DNA of 64,000 nucleotides, taken from Desertimonas sp963786985 (lineage in GTDB: Bacteria; Actinomycetota; Acidimicrobiia; Acidimicrobiales; Ilumatobacteraceae). The notes below the pieces were generated by a model. It was not told the DNA's origin, did not search any database, and worked only from the letters and a program-made list of their open reading frames with translations. A program made the translations under genes and the position numbers. Location: NCBI GenBank assembly GCA_963786985.1, contig CAWBBL010000018.1, positions 1 to 64,000 on the forward strand, written 5' to 3'. Positions within the stretch are counted from its first letter, which is position 1, and every line of letters starts with the position of its first letter. Positions 1 through 10,226 of the stretch are shown one piece after another.

Positions 1-625
1 CGGGGCTGATGCCATGGTCGGGATGGTTCGGGCCCAACGTGGCCACGAACCAGATCTGCTCGATGGTCGGAGGCCCGGTGGCGAGCTGCTCGAGAACCGA
101 AGGATTCTCGCCCCGGGCTGCCTCGAAGGTGGCGGCAATGGAGGTGGAACGACCCACACCGCCGCCGCAATGCGCGAAGACACGACCATCCGCGGAAGCC
201 ACCAGGTCAAGAAATCGCCGAATCTGCGCTGGTGTCGGCGCCCGCCCATCGGGGATCGGCAGTTGGGCATAGTCCAATCCCAGGTCAGCCAACTGCTCGG
301 GATCGTCGGTGCTGAGGTCGGCACCGCCGCCGGTGCGCATGTCGATCACCAGCGTCACGTCGCGCTCGGCAAGCTCGCGGTACTGCTCCGGCGATGTCGC
401 ACCGCCGACCAACAGCCGGTCGCCCACGACCCGCAGGTTCCTGACGTCGGGCCAGCTGTCGTCGTGCACTCGAGGGTCCTTCCCCGCCCACCGTGCGGCC
501 AAGCCAATGACGAGGACGACAATGTTGACGGCGAGAAACAGGGCCAGCCAGCCGCCCACGACCAGACCGAACGAACGCAGCGGACGGGGGACCCGCTTCA
601 CGGCATCGACCGCCCGACGCTCCAT
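1..625 (-). CDS. membrane-anchored tyrosine/dual-specificity phosphatase (partial, runs off the left edge)
   Basis: The minus-strand reading frame opens at an ATG at 625 and has no stop before the window edge, so about 208 residues are visible and the C-terminus is missing. Residues 19-43 form one hydrophobic membrane segment. The rest is cytosolic and has the P-loop phosphatase signature H-C-x5-R-S (HCGGGVGRS, Cys153, Arg159). A preceding Asp in IPDGR (residue 126) could be the general acid. Family knowledge: such small PTP/DSP-like domains dephosphorylate phosphotyrosine or other phosphoesters through a cysteinyl-phosphate intermediate. The substrate is unknown. The next gene (927) is transcribed divergently. 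The catalytic motif is unambiguous; the specificity is not. Confidence 0.8.
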   Translation of the reverse strand, partial: MERRAVDAVKRVPRPLRSFGLVVGGWLALFLAVNIVVLVIGLAARWAGKDPRVHDDSWPDVRNLRVVGDRLLVGGATSPEQYRELAERDVTLVIDMRTGGGADLSTDDPEQLADLGLDYAQLPIPDGRAPTPAQIRRFLDLVASADGRVFAHCGGGVGRSTSIAATFEAARGENPSVLEQLATGPPTIEQIWFVATLGPNHPDHGISP

Positions 626-926
626 CGCCGATCGATCCGGCGCTGTTGGCACACGCAGACACGATGCCACGTGCCCGGGTGAACTCGTGGTCGATCGCAA
701 GGTTCGACGACATACGGCGCCCATCCGCTTTCCGACTGTGTTCGCACGTCACGACGCGCCAGAACAACACCGCGAGCCCAGCGGCGACCCGCACCGACCG
801 GCATAGATGCGTGTGTGCGCCTTGTGGTGCTCGTCCGGTCTGGTTGCTTGACCGCGTAGCAAAGCCGTGGACAGGTGTGAGTTGGCGGTGTCAGGTTTGG
901 CGATCACGAGGTCCACGACGGAGAGG
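626..926. other. divergent intergenic region
   Basis: This 301-base stretch separates the minus-strand phosphatase from the plus-strand membrane gene at 927. Short open frames exist on both strands but none has a recognisable domain. A GGAGAGG-like ribosome-binding site ends at 926, just before the ATG cluster of the next gene. It presumably holds two divergent promoters, but no convincing -35/-10 pair stands out. Confidence 0.4.
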
Positions 927-1694
927 ATGGTGATGGCGATGAGTGACACGCCTGGCATCGGGACGGTGGTGATGCAGCGTCAGCATGTGACTGGCACGTT
1001 GGGAGTCGTAGTCACCGTCGCGGTGGCCGTCATTCTTGGCGTTCACCCGTTCGGCAGCACCGGACTGTACGACGACGGACCGCGATTCGTCGAGCATGTC
1101 GGAGCATTGTGGGTGGTGATCCACTTCGCCGGCGCCGTACTGCTGCTCGCCATACCCGTGGTCATCGCAAGCTGGGCTGAGACACTGGTCGCGGCGACGA
1201 GCCAGGTGTTCGGCAGACTGACCGTCACCGTCTCGGTGGTCGCCGTCGCGTTGGCCGTGCTCCACCTGGTTGGCACCGACACGATGACGTTTCTCGCCTA
1301 CGAGGACACGCTGGCAAGCGGGGTCGACGGTGCCGCGATCGGCGCCGACGTCTTGTTGCGTGTCCATGCCGCCACGTTGATGGCGTGGGTCATGTCGTTG
1401 TTCGTCGCCGTGCCGATCGCCACAGCGTTGGCGACTGCCTGCGACCGTGACTGGAGTTGGCGGTTCTGGTTGCCCGTGGTGATCGCCACGGTGAGCCTGG
1501 CATCGGTATCGGTCACGTTGGTGGAGGGCCAATGGACGACGCTGTCCGAGATGGGACTGTTGCGGCCGGCGATCACCCTGTTCCTCGTGTGGTTCGGGCT
1601 AACCGCCCATCGACTCCGTCGCCCACCAATTCTCGCTGGTTCACCAACCGCGGCCGACGCGACTCAGCCGCAATCCGGGTCACCGCTGGCGTAA
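927..1694 (+). CDS. six-helix integral membrane protein of unknown function
   Basis: The protein has about 255 residues, starting at one of three closely spaced in-frame ATGs (927, 933, 939). A GGAGAGG ribosome-binding site directly before 927 favours 927 or 933. About six hydrophobic segments are visible, roughly at residues 23-40, 65-90, 105-123, 150-177, 190-210 and 220-240, followed by a short polar tail. Histidines occur near the third and fourth helices (LHLVG, RVHAATLMAW). I do not recognise a family and assign no function. The gene stands alone between a divergent phosphatase and a convergent membrane gene. Confidence 0.65.
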   Translation: MVMAMSDTPGIGTVVMQRQHVTGTLGVVVTVAVAVILGVHPFGSTGLYDDGPRFVEHVGALWVVIHFAGAVLLLAIPVVIASWAETLVAATSQVFGRLTVTVSVVAVALAVLHLVGTDTMTFLAYEDTLASGVDGAAIGADVLLRVHAATLMAWVMSLFVAVPIATALATACDRDWSWRFWLPVVIATVSLASVSVTLVEGQWTTLSEMGLLRPAITLFLVWFGLTAHRLRRPPILAGSPTAADATQPQSGSPLA

Positions 1695-1738
1695 CCCCTC
1701 TGCCACCGTCTGAGGCGACCGTGCCCACGTACCATCCC

Positions 1739-1796
1739 GAATGCCGGCACCGAACGACGGCCGCCGAGTCGAGGCAATCGCGCCAGATCGGCATCT
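1739..1796. repeat. dispersed palindromic repeat, copy A
   Basis: The left boundary is GAATGCCG and the right boundary is CGCGCCAGATCGGCATC. The ends ATGCCG/CGGCAT are inverted repeats. The same layout recurs at 3016-3060, 11575-11619 and 12107-12150. It lies between two convergent genes, so it could act as a bidirectional terminator or be a REP/MITE-like element. Confidence 0.5.
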
Positions 1797-1850
1797 AGTT
1801 GCGCACGGCGCCACAGGTCGATCTGCTCGGCAAGTATCCGCGACTGATGA

Positions 1851-2933
1851 TCAGCTCGACAGTGACGACGGCGATTCCAGATCCGCCTGTGTCGTCCCGC
1901 CGGCGGCATCGTCGCGAACGATCACGTCGCGCAGGTCGGTGATCATGCCGGGCAGCAGGGCGACGAACGCAACGCACCCGGCAATGCGGCCGGCGACAAG
2001 GGCTCCTCGGCTGTGGGCAGCCCGCACAGCGGGGACGAACCGAGACACGGCGATCGTCACGAAGAGGCCCAACACAAGCACCGCAGCGACGAGTGGTACG
2101 ACAACGAACAGGGCCGGAATGGCGAGCGGTACGAGCACCCGGATCCACGCCGGCCGGCTGTTCACTGCCGGGGGCAAGGCAGTGCTGTACCGGTTGGCGA
2201 TGGCGACAACAGCCATTCCGTGCACCAGACAAGTGATGCCGAACGCCGTGACTGACAGCCAGCCAGGCCCGACGAGATCGAAGTCCGGATTGTCAGGGCG
2301 TAGCGGGTCGATCCGAGTAGCCGCGACCACGAGGTGCAGCGAACCGAAAACAACACCGGCGAGTCGCCCGGTCGGGAGCCACCACCGAATTACCACGTAG
2401 ATCGCCCCGCTCAACAGTCCGGGGAGGACACCACCGAAGATGTACAGCCCGATGGTGCCATCCAGCTCGATGCGTCCGACGATCTCGTCTGCCTCGGTGA
2501 TCCGTCCTTGCGCGTCGTCGCCAGCGGTGACGGCCAACAGCCGCATGATCAGCCGCACGGCAGGACCGGTCACCAAGGCGCCAGCCCAGAACCCGCCCAC
2601 AAGGGCGATGGCGACACCTCGCAAGTAGCGCAGCACAGTGATTCGCACCGACGCCGGAGCGTTGTCCGTCTCTAGGCGGTCGGAGCGGTCATCCGATCCT
2701 GGTTCCCACTGCCGATAGGCAGTACCGCTCCACGACACCGTAATGACAACGCTGTACAACTCGCCGACGTCCAGGGACTCGCAGAACACGGTGAGGTCCA
2801 AGTCGGGCCACACCATCAGTCCCAGGGCCGCGCTTCCGACGAGGTGGGGTGTGCCGAGGTCACCGAGCAGTCGGTCAAGATCCAAATCGGCCCGAACCGT
2901 GGCGGCAGCAGCCTCAAGGGTCTCAGGGTCCAC
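1851..2933 (-). CDS. apparent fusion: nucleotidyltransferase-like N-terminus plus multi-pass membrane protein
   Basis: The open frame encodes 360 residues. Residues 1-70 carry an HLVGSAALGLMVWPDLDLTV stretch, which has the look of the G-S-x(n)-D-x-D catalytic loop of aminoglycoside-nucleotidyltransferase-like proteins, but the rest of that fold is absent. From about residue 97 the protein becomes a membrane protein with about six hydrophobic segments (starting VAIALVGGFWAGALV and continuing to about residue 335) and a polar C-terminal tail. The two halves do not belong to one known family, so this may be a deletion that joined two genes in frame, or a membrane protein whose true start is internal, near residue 95. 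It is transcribed toward the gene at 927. Confidence 0.55.
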   Translation of the reverse strand: MDPETLEAAAATVRADLDLDRLLGDLGTPHLVGSAALGLMVWPDLDLTVFCESLDVGELYSVVITVSWSGTAYRQWEPGSDDRSDRLETDNAPASVRITVLRYLRGVAIALVGGFWAGALVTGPAVRLIMRLLAVTAGDDAQGRITEADEIVGRIELDGTIGLYIFGGVLPGLLSGAIYVVIRWWLPTGRLAGVVFGSLHLVVAATRIDPLRPDNPDFDLVGPGWLSVTAFGITCLVHGMAVVAIANRYSTALPPAVNSRPAWIRVLVPLAIPALFVVVPLVAAVLVLGLFVTIAVSRFVPAVRAAHSRGALVAGRIAGCVAFVALLPGMITDLRDVIVRDDAAGGTTQADLESPSSLSS

Positions 2934-3015
2934 CCGGGTGAGCCTCGCGCGAACGCCCGGCGTTCGTGATCAGCAGCCGGTTCCGACATCCGAAGGCGCA
3001 CACAAGACGGACACC

Positions 3016-3060
3016 GAATGCCGGCGCAGGCGCCCTCGCAACGCGCCCAGATCGGCATCG
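3016..3060. repeat. dispersed palindromic repeat, copy B
   Basis: It begins with GAATGCCG and ends with ATCGGCATCG after an ACGCGCCCAG block, the same design as copy A at 1739. It lies in the divergent gap between the 1851-2933 gene and the SARP-type pseudogene. Confidence 0.5.
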
Positions 3061-3238
3061 ATGTACTCGTCCGTGCGGCGGACTCCCAACGGAAGCGCAT
3101 GGAGGGGTTTGCACGCGTAGCCGTCGTGCGGAGCGGTTGCGTTGTCGAGGGTCGCCGGGCGCGGTTGTCGCCTGGCTGTGGGGCGGTTGCGCGTATTCGC
3201 TGTCGACTTCACCGAGCGGGCAGTACCGTCGCCGCTTG

Positions 3239-6200
3239 GTGGAGGTGCGTGTCCTCGGCCTCGTGGAGCTGTTCGACGGCACCTCCGTGGTGCGGTTACC
3301 GCGGGCGGAACAGACGGTGCTCGCTGCTCTCGCGGCGCGCCTGGGTGAGCGGGTGCCGGTGGACACGTTGGTGGAGGCGATGTGGCCTGCGGGCGCGCCG
3401 CCGTCGGCGCGTAAGACGCTGCAGGGACACATCGCGCGGTTGCGTCGGGCCGTCGGCGCGGCGGCGATCGTCGAGGTTGGTGGCGGGTATCGACTGGATT
3501 CCGAGCTCGTCGAGGTCGACGCGACGCGAGTCACCGGGCTGGTCGCAGCGGCACGCGAGTCGCTGCGCCGCGGCGACGCCGATGCGGCCATCGGCCTGTT
3601 TGGGGAGGTGAACGAAGCGTTTCGCGGCGAGCCGTACGAGGGTGTTCCCGACACTGCGCTGCCGGCGGGCGAGGTGCAACGGCTCGTCGAACTGCGGGTG
3701 GCGGTGGTCGAGGACTCCGCCGAGGCGTAGCTCGAACGTGGCCAGGGTGAGCGATGCATCGGCGAGCTCGAGGCGTTCGTTCAGGCCAACCCGTACCGGG
3801 AGCGTGCCTGGGGGCTGTTGATGCGCGCGCTGTACCAGGCCGGCCGCCCAGCCGACGCCCTTGCGGCGTTCGGCCGCGCCCGGGTGCTGCTCGCCGCCGA
3901 GCTGGGGATCGAGCCAGGCCCGGCCCTGCGCGACGTCGAGCAAGCGATCCTCACCCACGACCCACTGCTGGCGCCGACGGCAGCCGCGTCGCAGCGCCCT
4001 CGGACGCTCGAACCTTCCGGCTGCAGTGAGCCCGATTGTCGGACGGCAACTCGAGCTCGCCGTGCTCGCACCGTTGCTGCTGTCAGAGCGGCTGGTCACC
4101 CTCACCGGTGTGGGCGGGATCGGCAAAACCCGCCTCGCCATCGACCTCGTCACTCAGGCGCGCCATGAATGGGGCCCGTTTTTCGTTGATCTTGCCGGGA
4201 TCAACGATGTCGAACTCGTCCCTGCGGCGCTGGCGGCGGCGCTGGGCGTCCAGGTCCAACCCAACCAAGATGCGATGACGGTCGTGGGCGCTGTACTCGC
4301 CGACCACCCCGTCGTGATCCTCGTCGACAACTGCGAACACCTCCTACCGGGGATCGCCGAGCTCGATCGCCGGTCTGGTGGCGTCGAGTTCCGGGGTCCG
4401 GGTGGTGGCGACAAGCCGCGAGGCGCTCGGGGTTGCGGGCGAACGAGTGTGCCCGGTCGACCCGCTCCCGGTCCCCTCGGCCGACGCGTCCGTGGACCAG
4501 GTCAAGGAGTCCGACGCGGGAACCTTGCTCCTCGCCCGGCTGCCGATGAACCTGGCAACCGGGCCGTTGAGCCCCGAGGAACTCGACGCCGTCGGCGCCA
4601 TCTGCCGCACCCTCGAAGGGATCCCGCTGGGACTGGAACTCGCCGCGGCGCGGTGTCGGACAATGTCGCTACCGCAGCTCGCGGATCGCCTCGCACGCTC
4701 GATCGGCGACCTCGCCCCGTCCCGCCATGGCGTGCACCCCCGTCACCGCACGATGCGCGCCGCCCTGGACTGGGGGTTTGCCCTGCTCTCACCACCGGCC
4801 CAGGCCGCGCTCCAGGCAATGAGCGTGTTCGCCGGTGGCTGCGACCTTGCGGCGTTCGCAGCCGTCTGCCACGACGACGATGCACCGCCGGCGATCGAGG
4901 TGCTCGACGAACTGGTGCGCACCTCATTCGCTGTTGCCGACCACACCGGCCAACGAACCCGATACCGGTTGCTCGAACCCGTCCGCCAGTTCGCTGAAGA
5001 ACTGCTGGCGGCCGCCGGCGAAGAGGACGCTCGGCGACAACGGCACCTGCGGTTCTTCAGCGACCTGGCGCGGACGCTGGATGAACGTCAAACCGCGACC
5101 GGCAAGGCGCCGCTCGAAGCGTTGCTTCGGGAACTCGGCAACCTGAGAGCGGCGCTCGACTGGGCGCAGGACGCCGACGAGACCGAAGCCGGATTGGGTC
5201 TCGCTGCCGACATGGAGTCGGTGTGGATCGGCGAGGCCGCCTTGGGTGAGCCGGTCCGCCGTGCGCTGCTGTGCGCCCTGGGCGCGGCCACCGATGGTTC
5301 GCTCAGCCACGCAGACGTCGCCGCCATGCAGTCGTTCTCCGAGGAACGAGCAAGCCTTGCCGCCGGCTTCGACGAAGAAGTCCAGCTCCGGGCCCAGGTT
5401 GACGGCGCCATGGCCCTCCGGCTGCTCGGCCGCAACGCTGACGCCGAGGCGCGATTGCGGCCGCTGTGGGACCGCGTCCGCCGTCACGTACTGCCGCAGG
5501 TGACGCTGGAAGTGGGCGCCCTGTTCGGTACCGTGTTGTACTCCCTCGGGCGTCTCGTGGAGGCCGAAGCCGTCGTTGACGAATTCGCCCAGCTCGGGGT
5601 CCGCCTCGTCGAGTTCGGTCCGTCGCGAGCCTACGCAGTCGCGTTGCCCTTCCGGATCGCCGTGTCGCGGGGCGATTGGCGTCGGTGCCGTCGACGGGCT
5701 GCGTACGGCAGCCGCAACAGAGCCCGATCCGCATTACCGCCTGCAGGCCCACATGGAGCGGGCGGTAGCGCTTGCGCTGGTCGATCCACTCGCTGCTGTG
5801 GACGAGATCGGCGAGGCCGTGTCCGCATCACTTGCCGACGCCGAGGCGAGTCGATGCGAGCGTTGTATCGCTGAGGCCACGGCCCGCGGCGCCGAATCAT
5901 TGGCGCGCAGCGGCGATGTTGCGGGTGCCCGTGCACTACTCGATTCCCGCGACCTGGATTCGTCGGACGCCTACGGTGCGCTCTGTGTCCGACGGGCACG
6001 CGCCGTGCTCACGATCGTCGACGGGCTCGACTCCGACGCGGTAGATGCTGTCGAAGCAGTCATCGCCGATGCCGAGCGCCAGGGCCTGAATCTCGACGCG
6101 CTGCGGGCACGCCTCGACCTCGGAGCACTGCTGGCGCGAAGCGACCGTGGCCGGGCAGTCGAGGTGATACGCGCCGCGGGGGCTGACGCAGAACGGTTCG

Positions 6201-6503
6201 GGGCGAGGACCGAGCAGCAGCTCGCCGAACGGTCGCTGCGCTCGCTGGGCGTGCGCACGTGGCGGCGCGGCTGCCGCCGGCGACGGTGAGGGTCAAGTCT
6301 CGGCGCTCACCGACCGCGAGCGCGAGATCGCCGCGATGGTAAGCGCCGGGTCCACCAACCCGGAGATCGCCGCCGCCGTGTTCCTCTCCCGCAAGACCGT
6401 CGAGCGACACGTCTCGAACATCCTCGCCAAGCTCGGCATGCGCAACCGTGCCGAGTTGGCGGCGCTGTCCGCCGAACTCCGCGCCCACCGTTCCGCATCC
6501 TGA
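3239..6503 (+). pseudogene. SARP/BTAD - NB-ARC ATPase - LuxR transcriptional regulator, multiply disrupted
   Basis: Reading from a GTG at 3239, the pieces assemble into one large regulator: an OmpR-type winged helix (VRVLGLVELFDG onward), a bacterial transcriptional activation domain with TPR-like helices, an NB-ARC ATPase with Walker A GVGGIGKTRLA near 4106-4140 and Walker B VVILVDNCEH near 4311-4340, a long helical repeat region, and a C-terminal LuxR helix-turn-helix (LTDREREIAAM, KTVERHVSNIL) ending at 6501-6503. The frame is broken by a TAG at 3728-3730 and by frameshifts near 4000, 4360, 5680 and 6275. No single polypeptide of more than about 500 residues can be made. Family knowledge: intact relatives activate secondary-metabolite or metabolic genes. 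Five independent lesions are more than casual sequencing error would explain, so genuine decay is likely. Confidence 0.85.
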
Positions 6504-6606
6504 CCGCCGCTCCTCGTGCCGAGCACGAATTGAGGGAGTTCACCGATGAACCGGCGGCCGCCGAGGCGTACCACAGCTCCTACGACCTCACGAACAGGAG
6601 CGAACC

Positions 6607-7066
6607 ATGACCGACACCACCACACCGAGCCTCGCGACCCACGTGCCGCCGTGGCGTCGACGACTACTGGCGACGGGAATGACCGTAGGCGTCGGCGCGA
6701 CAGGGCTGACCTCAGATGGCGGTCGCCGCAGCGACCCCGGCCTTCGACGCCAAAGCCCACCCCAACTACGGTCCCGCAGCACCGGCGAGTTACTTCCCCT
6801 GTATCGACGAAGACGCCGTGCGGCCGCCCACCCTCGTGACCGCTCACGCCACAGGTGTCGCCGCCAATGTGACATCTCCAGGTCCAGAGCAGGACGTTCG
6901 TTGGGAAGACTCAGCAACAGTTCCGGAAGTGTCGTCCGTGTCGGCAGGATCAGCCCACATCCAGGGCGGCCAGTGGCCGCCATGGCACGGTGCCGGTGCC
7001 GACGGCGGCGAATGCAGAACAACGCGACCTAACGACAGCACGATCGGTCCCAGCAGCGCGCCATAA
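6607..7066 (+). pseudogene. small secreted protein, frameshifted within its signal peptide
   Basis: An AGGAGCGAACC ribosome-binding site precedes the ATG at 6607. The first frame gives an N-terminal stretch with WRRRLLATGMTVGVGATGLT. The neighbouring frame continues MAVAAATPAFDA and then an exported-looking segment to a stop at 7064-7066. Joined, they make a normal signal peptide (basic start, hydrophobic core, A-x-A-like site near AFDA) on a protein of about 150 residues. A one-base indel near 6705-6715 separates the halves. No domain is recognised. It lies immediately downstream of the ruined regulator. Confidence 0.4.
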
Positions 7067-7272
7067 CGGCATGTAGTTGCGCTTGCAACCAGCAGATTCA
7101 ACGTCGTCGTGCGGAGCGGCCGGCGCGTCAGCCGCGCGCTCCGATCGCCGATCCTGATCGGACATTCGGCGCACTACCAAGGCCGCGTCCGAGACGACGA
7201 GCGGTCGCGTCGGACACACCCGTGCAGTTGTTAGGTCGCGACGACGAGATCGGCGGATGCGGGCTCGGCGGA

Positions 7273-8245
7273 TTAGGGGCTGTCGGTGCCGCGGGCCAGC
7301 AACGCAGCGATCTGAAGGTTGACGACGTCGGGTCGATCGACCTCGATGTGATGTCCTGTGTCGTCCACCGACATGAGCTGTGCCGCTGAGGACAGCGACA
7401 CCCAATGGTCCTGGCCGGCGTTCCACTCCTCGTCGAGGCGGTCGTCTTCGCTCGGCGTCAGACCCCACGGGTGCTCGGCGGCGGTGTCGACGATCATCGG
7501 AAGGTCACCCAACGAGGTGACTTCGGCGACCTCGGCGAAGGCGCTTGGGGCGTCGAGATGTTCGGGGTTGTTGGCCGGGTCGGACAATGCGGCGCACAAC
7601 TCTCGGTAGCTGGCTGCGGCGTCGGAGCCATCGTCGACCACGCTGCAGAGCGTCGTGATCCAGGTGGCCGGGCTGGCGTCGAGCAGCAAGACGCCGGTGA
7701 CATCATCAGGGAACATCGAGGCAAACATGACCGCCTCTGCTCCGCCGAACGAGTGGCCCACAAGAAGGTATGGGCCGCGCTCACCGGCCGCCTGCAACAA
7801 TGTTTGGAGGTCGTTCGCCCGTGTGGAGAAGGTCTGCGGTCCCGGTGGAGGGTCGCTCGTGCCAGTGCCGAAATGGGCGTACGAGCACACCCGCGCCGAC
7901 GGCGCCACGGCGGGCTCGATGGCTCCCCAGTTGTCGCCGCCATCACCGAGCCCGGCGATCAACACCACCGTGGCGTCGCCTGCGCCCGAACAGTGAACGT
8001 GCAAGCGGGCGCCACCAACCTCGACAAGCTCATCGACCACACCCGACGACCGCGGATCCGAAGTCGGCGGCACCGACGAAGCCCCCATCGCGGTCGAGCG
8101 AGGGAATGCCGCCGCCGACGACGGAGACGGTGATCATCGCCGCCGCCAGGACAACCCAACGAGCCGGGCCACGCCTACTGCCGGCCGGTTTGATCGTCTT
8201 GACAACGGTGGTGGCGGGTGCCGGACCCGTAGGTCTGTCGATCAT
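7273..8245 (-). CDS. membrane-anchored alpha/beta hydrolase (one frameshift near the N-terminus)
   Basis: The body (start codon in frame at 8088) is an alpha/beta hydrolase of about 270 residues. It has an oxyanion-region LIAGLGDGGDNW, nucleophile elbow GHSFGG, an acid candidate in DTAAEHPWG and a catalytic His in DDTGHHIEVD. Upstream, another frame gives MIDRPTGP from an ATG at 8245, then a hydrophobic anchor (RWVVLAAAMITVSVVGGG). The two join with a one-base shift between about 8045 and 8100. So the native product was probably an exported or membrane-tethered hydrolase. It follows the multicopper oxidase by 8 bases and is probably in the same transcript. The substrate is unknown. If the start at 8088 is used, the product is soluble. 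Confidence 0.7.
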
Positions 8246-8253
8246 CGCTTGCT

Positions 8254-10201
8254 TCACGGTGTGTCCGCCTGCTCGGCCGCCGTGGCGTGCGCAGGGGCCG
8301 CGTCGGTGACGGAGAAACTGAACATCATTCCGCTCTGGTTGTGTTCGGCAATGTGGCAGTGCGCCATCCAGCGACCGGGGTTGGTGACGTCGAGCAGGAT
8401 GTCGACGGTCTCGTTGGCCCTGACCAGGACGGTGTCCTTCCACACGAGGTTGCGATCCGCTTCGTCATCTCGACAGAGCACAAGGAATCGGCCGGCACCG
8501 TGGATGTGGAACGGGTGATGCATCGGATGGTCCTGGTGGAGATCGTTGACGAGGCGGATTTTCACCTGATCGCCAACGGTGAACGCCCAGTCGATCTCTC
8601 CGTTGGCCTGTCCGGTGTCGCGATCGACGAGCTTCCAGATCATGTTGCCCGAGTCCGATGCACGGTTGATGTCGGGCATCAAGTCCTCCCACTCGAGGCC
8701 ATCGGGCGTGTCGTGAGCGTGCGGCTCGGCGTGGCCGGCGACCGGGATGGCAGCTGGTGGTGCGGCGACGAGCTTCATCCCGCACTGCGGGCACGTGCCC
8801 TGCTCGCGCGCTGATCACTTGGGGATGCATCGGACACGTCCACGCCGACAGTGCAGCGGCGACGAGTTTCATCCCGCACTGCGGGCAGGTGCCCTGTTCG
8901 GCGCTGATCACGTCGGGATGCATCGGACACGTCCACGCCGACGGTGCGGCGGCGACGAGTTTCATCCCGCACTGCGGGCAGGTGCCCTGTTCGGCGCTGA
9001 TCAGTTCGGGATGCATCGGGCACGTCCAGGTCGACGGTGCGGCGGCGACGAGTTTCATCCCGCACTGCGGGCAGGTGCCCTGTTCGGCGCTGATCACGTC
9101 GGGATGCATCGGACACGTCCAGGTGTCTGCGGTTGCGTTCGGGTCGCCGTAGAGCAGCGGCATCGATGATTCGAAGGCCAAGGTCTTGTCCGGGGGTCGA
9201 TCGCGGTGTGCGTCGATCCGCACCCGTTCAGCCGTCAGGTCGGGACAGGTGCGGAGCTCTTGGAACCGGGCGAGGAAGGATTCGTCGATCGGCTCGTCGG
9301 TCACGGTGATCGCGCCGAGGACGTAGCTGCGTGTTGGTGTGTTGTGGGCGATGGTGAATTCGCCGGGGGTCTCGAAGAGCACGTCGATGATGGCGCGCTC
9401 GGAGGGAGACAGCAGTACGTCGTCGACGAAGGTGTGTCGCTCGTAGCGGCCGCTGTCGCCGCCGACCAGTTTCATCCGGGCACCTGGGATGGTGACGTTG
9501 AACAGCCGGGTGTTGGCGGTGTTCGTCAAGTAGAAACGCACAACCTCACCGGCGCGGGCGGCGAGTTCGAGAGTGGACTGACCGCCGGTGAGCATCACGT
9601 TGCCGAAGCGGCCCATGGCGACGAAGTTCGGGCCGTCGAGGTTGTAGGGGGTGATGTGGCCGTCCTCGAGGAGAACATCGTCGAGGGTGACGACGAACTC
9701 ACGGTTGACGGGCGGCCAGTAGTCCGGGTCGGCGGGTTCGACGACGAGGTTGCCGTAGAGGCCCATGTCGAGGCCGTAGTCCTCGCGGATGTGGGGGTGA
9801 TACCAGTACAGGCCGGCGTCGGGGAAACGCACCTGATAGGTGAAGTCGCCGCCGATGGCGATCGGGTCCTGGGTCTCGTACGGCACGCCGTCGTAGTTGT
9901 TGTCGAGACACAGTCCGTGCCAATGCACGGTCGCCTCGGTGTCGGCGTCGTTACGAACGCGAACCGAGATCTCCGATCCCTGACGCACGCGCAGCGTCGG
10001 GCCGGGGATCGACCCGTTGTAGGCAAGCATCCGAACTCGGTTCTCCCCGATCTGCTTGACGACCGGGGCGATCCGCAGTTCGAAGGCGTCACCAGCGGCG
10101 AGGTCGACGAGTGTCGGGGCGATGCACTCGTCCAAGCCGGCAATGTCGGTTGAGAATGTCGTCACCGGCGGGTCCACCGGCGTGTCGTGTGTGGTTGTCA
10201 T
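8254..10201 (-). CDS. multicopper oxidase with four internal heavy-metal-binding (HMBD) repeats, frameshifted
   Basis: The gene starts at ATG 10201, preceded by GGAGCTCTG. Cupredoxin domain 1 has HWHG and WYHPH copper ligands. Domain 2 follows. Then come four tandem 31-residue modules, each with WTCPMHP and GTCPQCGMKL (see 8758-9129). The last cupredoxin domain has HHPFHIHG and HCHIAEH plus a downstream Met. All trinuclear and type-1 copper motifs are therefore present. In the fourth module one extra base near 8806 (GCGCGCGAG where the sister copies have GCGCCGAA) shifts the frame, so the C-terminal domain is read from a different frame to a stop at 8254. Restored length is about 648 residues. 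Family role: oxidation of Cu(I) or organics with O2 and copper tolerance. No Sec/Tat signal is evident. The neighbours (DUF3703, small membrane protein) fit a metal-response cluster. Confidence 0.8.
8758..9129 (-). repeat. four tandem 93-bp (31-aa) HMBD repeats inside the multicopper oxidase
   Basis: A GACGAG anchor on the plus strand recurs at 8767, 8861, 8954 and 9047, giving spacings of 94, 93 and 93. Each unit encodes a Cys-Pro-Met-His / Cys-Pro-x-Cys-Gly-Met module like the heavy-metal-binding domain usually found at the N-terminus of CopA-type ATPases. The units are nearly identical at DNA level, which points to recent amplification. The one 94-base interval marks the frameshift. Confidence 0.85.
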
Positions 10202-10226
10202 CAGAGCTCCTTGTGTGGTGCGAGTC

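Noticed and set aside
285..794. 169-residue minus-strand frame overlapping the phosphatase
   Set aside because: It lies in a different frame from the catalytic HCx5RS sequence and has Arg/Gly/Ser-rich composition.
8758..9129. possible CRISPR array from the 93-base periodicity
   Set aside because: The units are coding, contiguous and carry metal-binding motifs.
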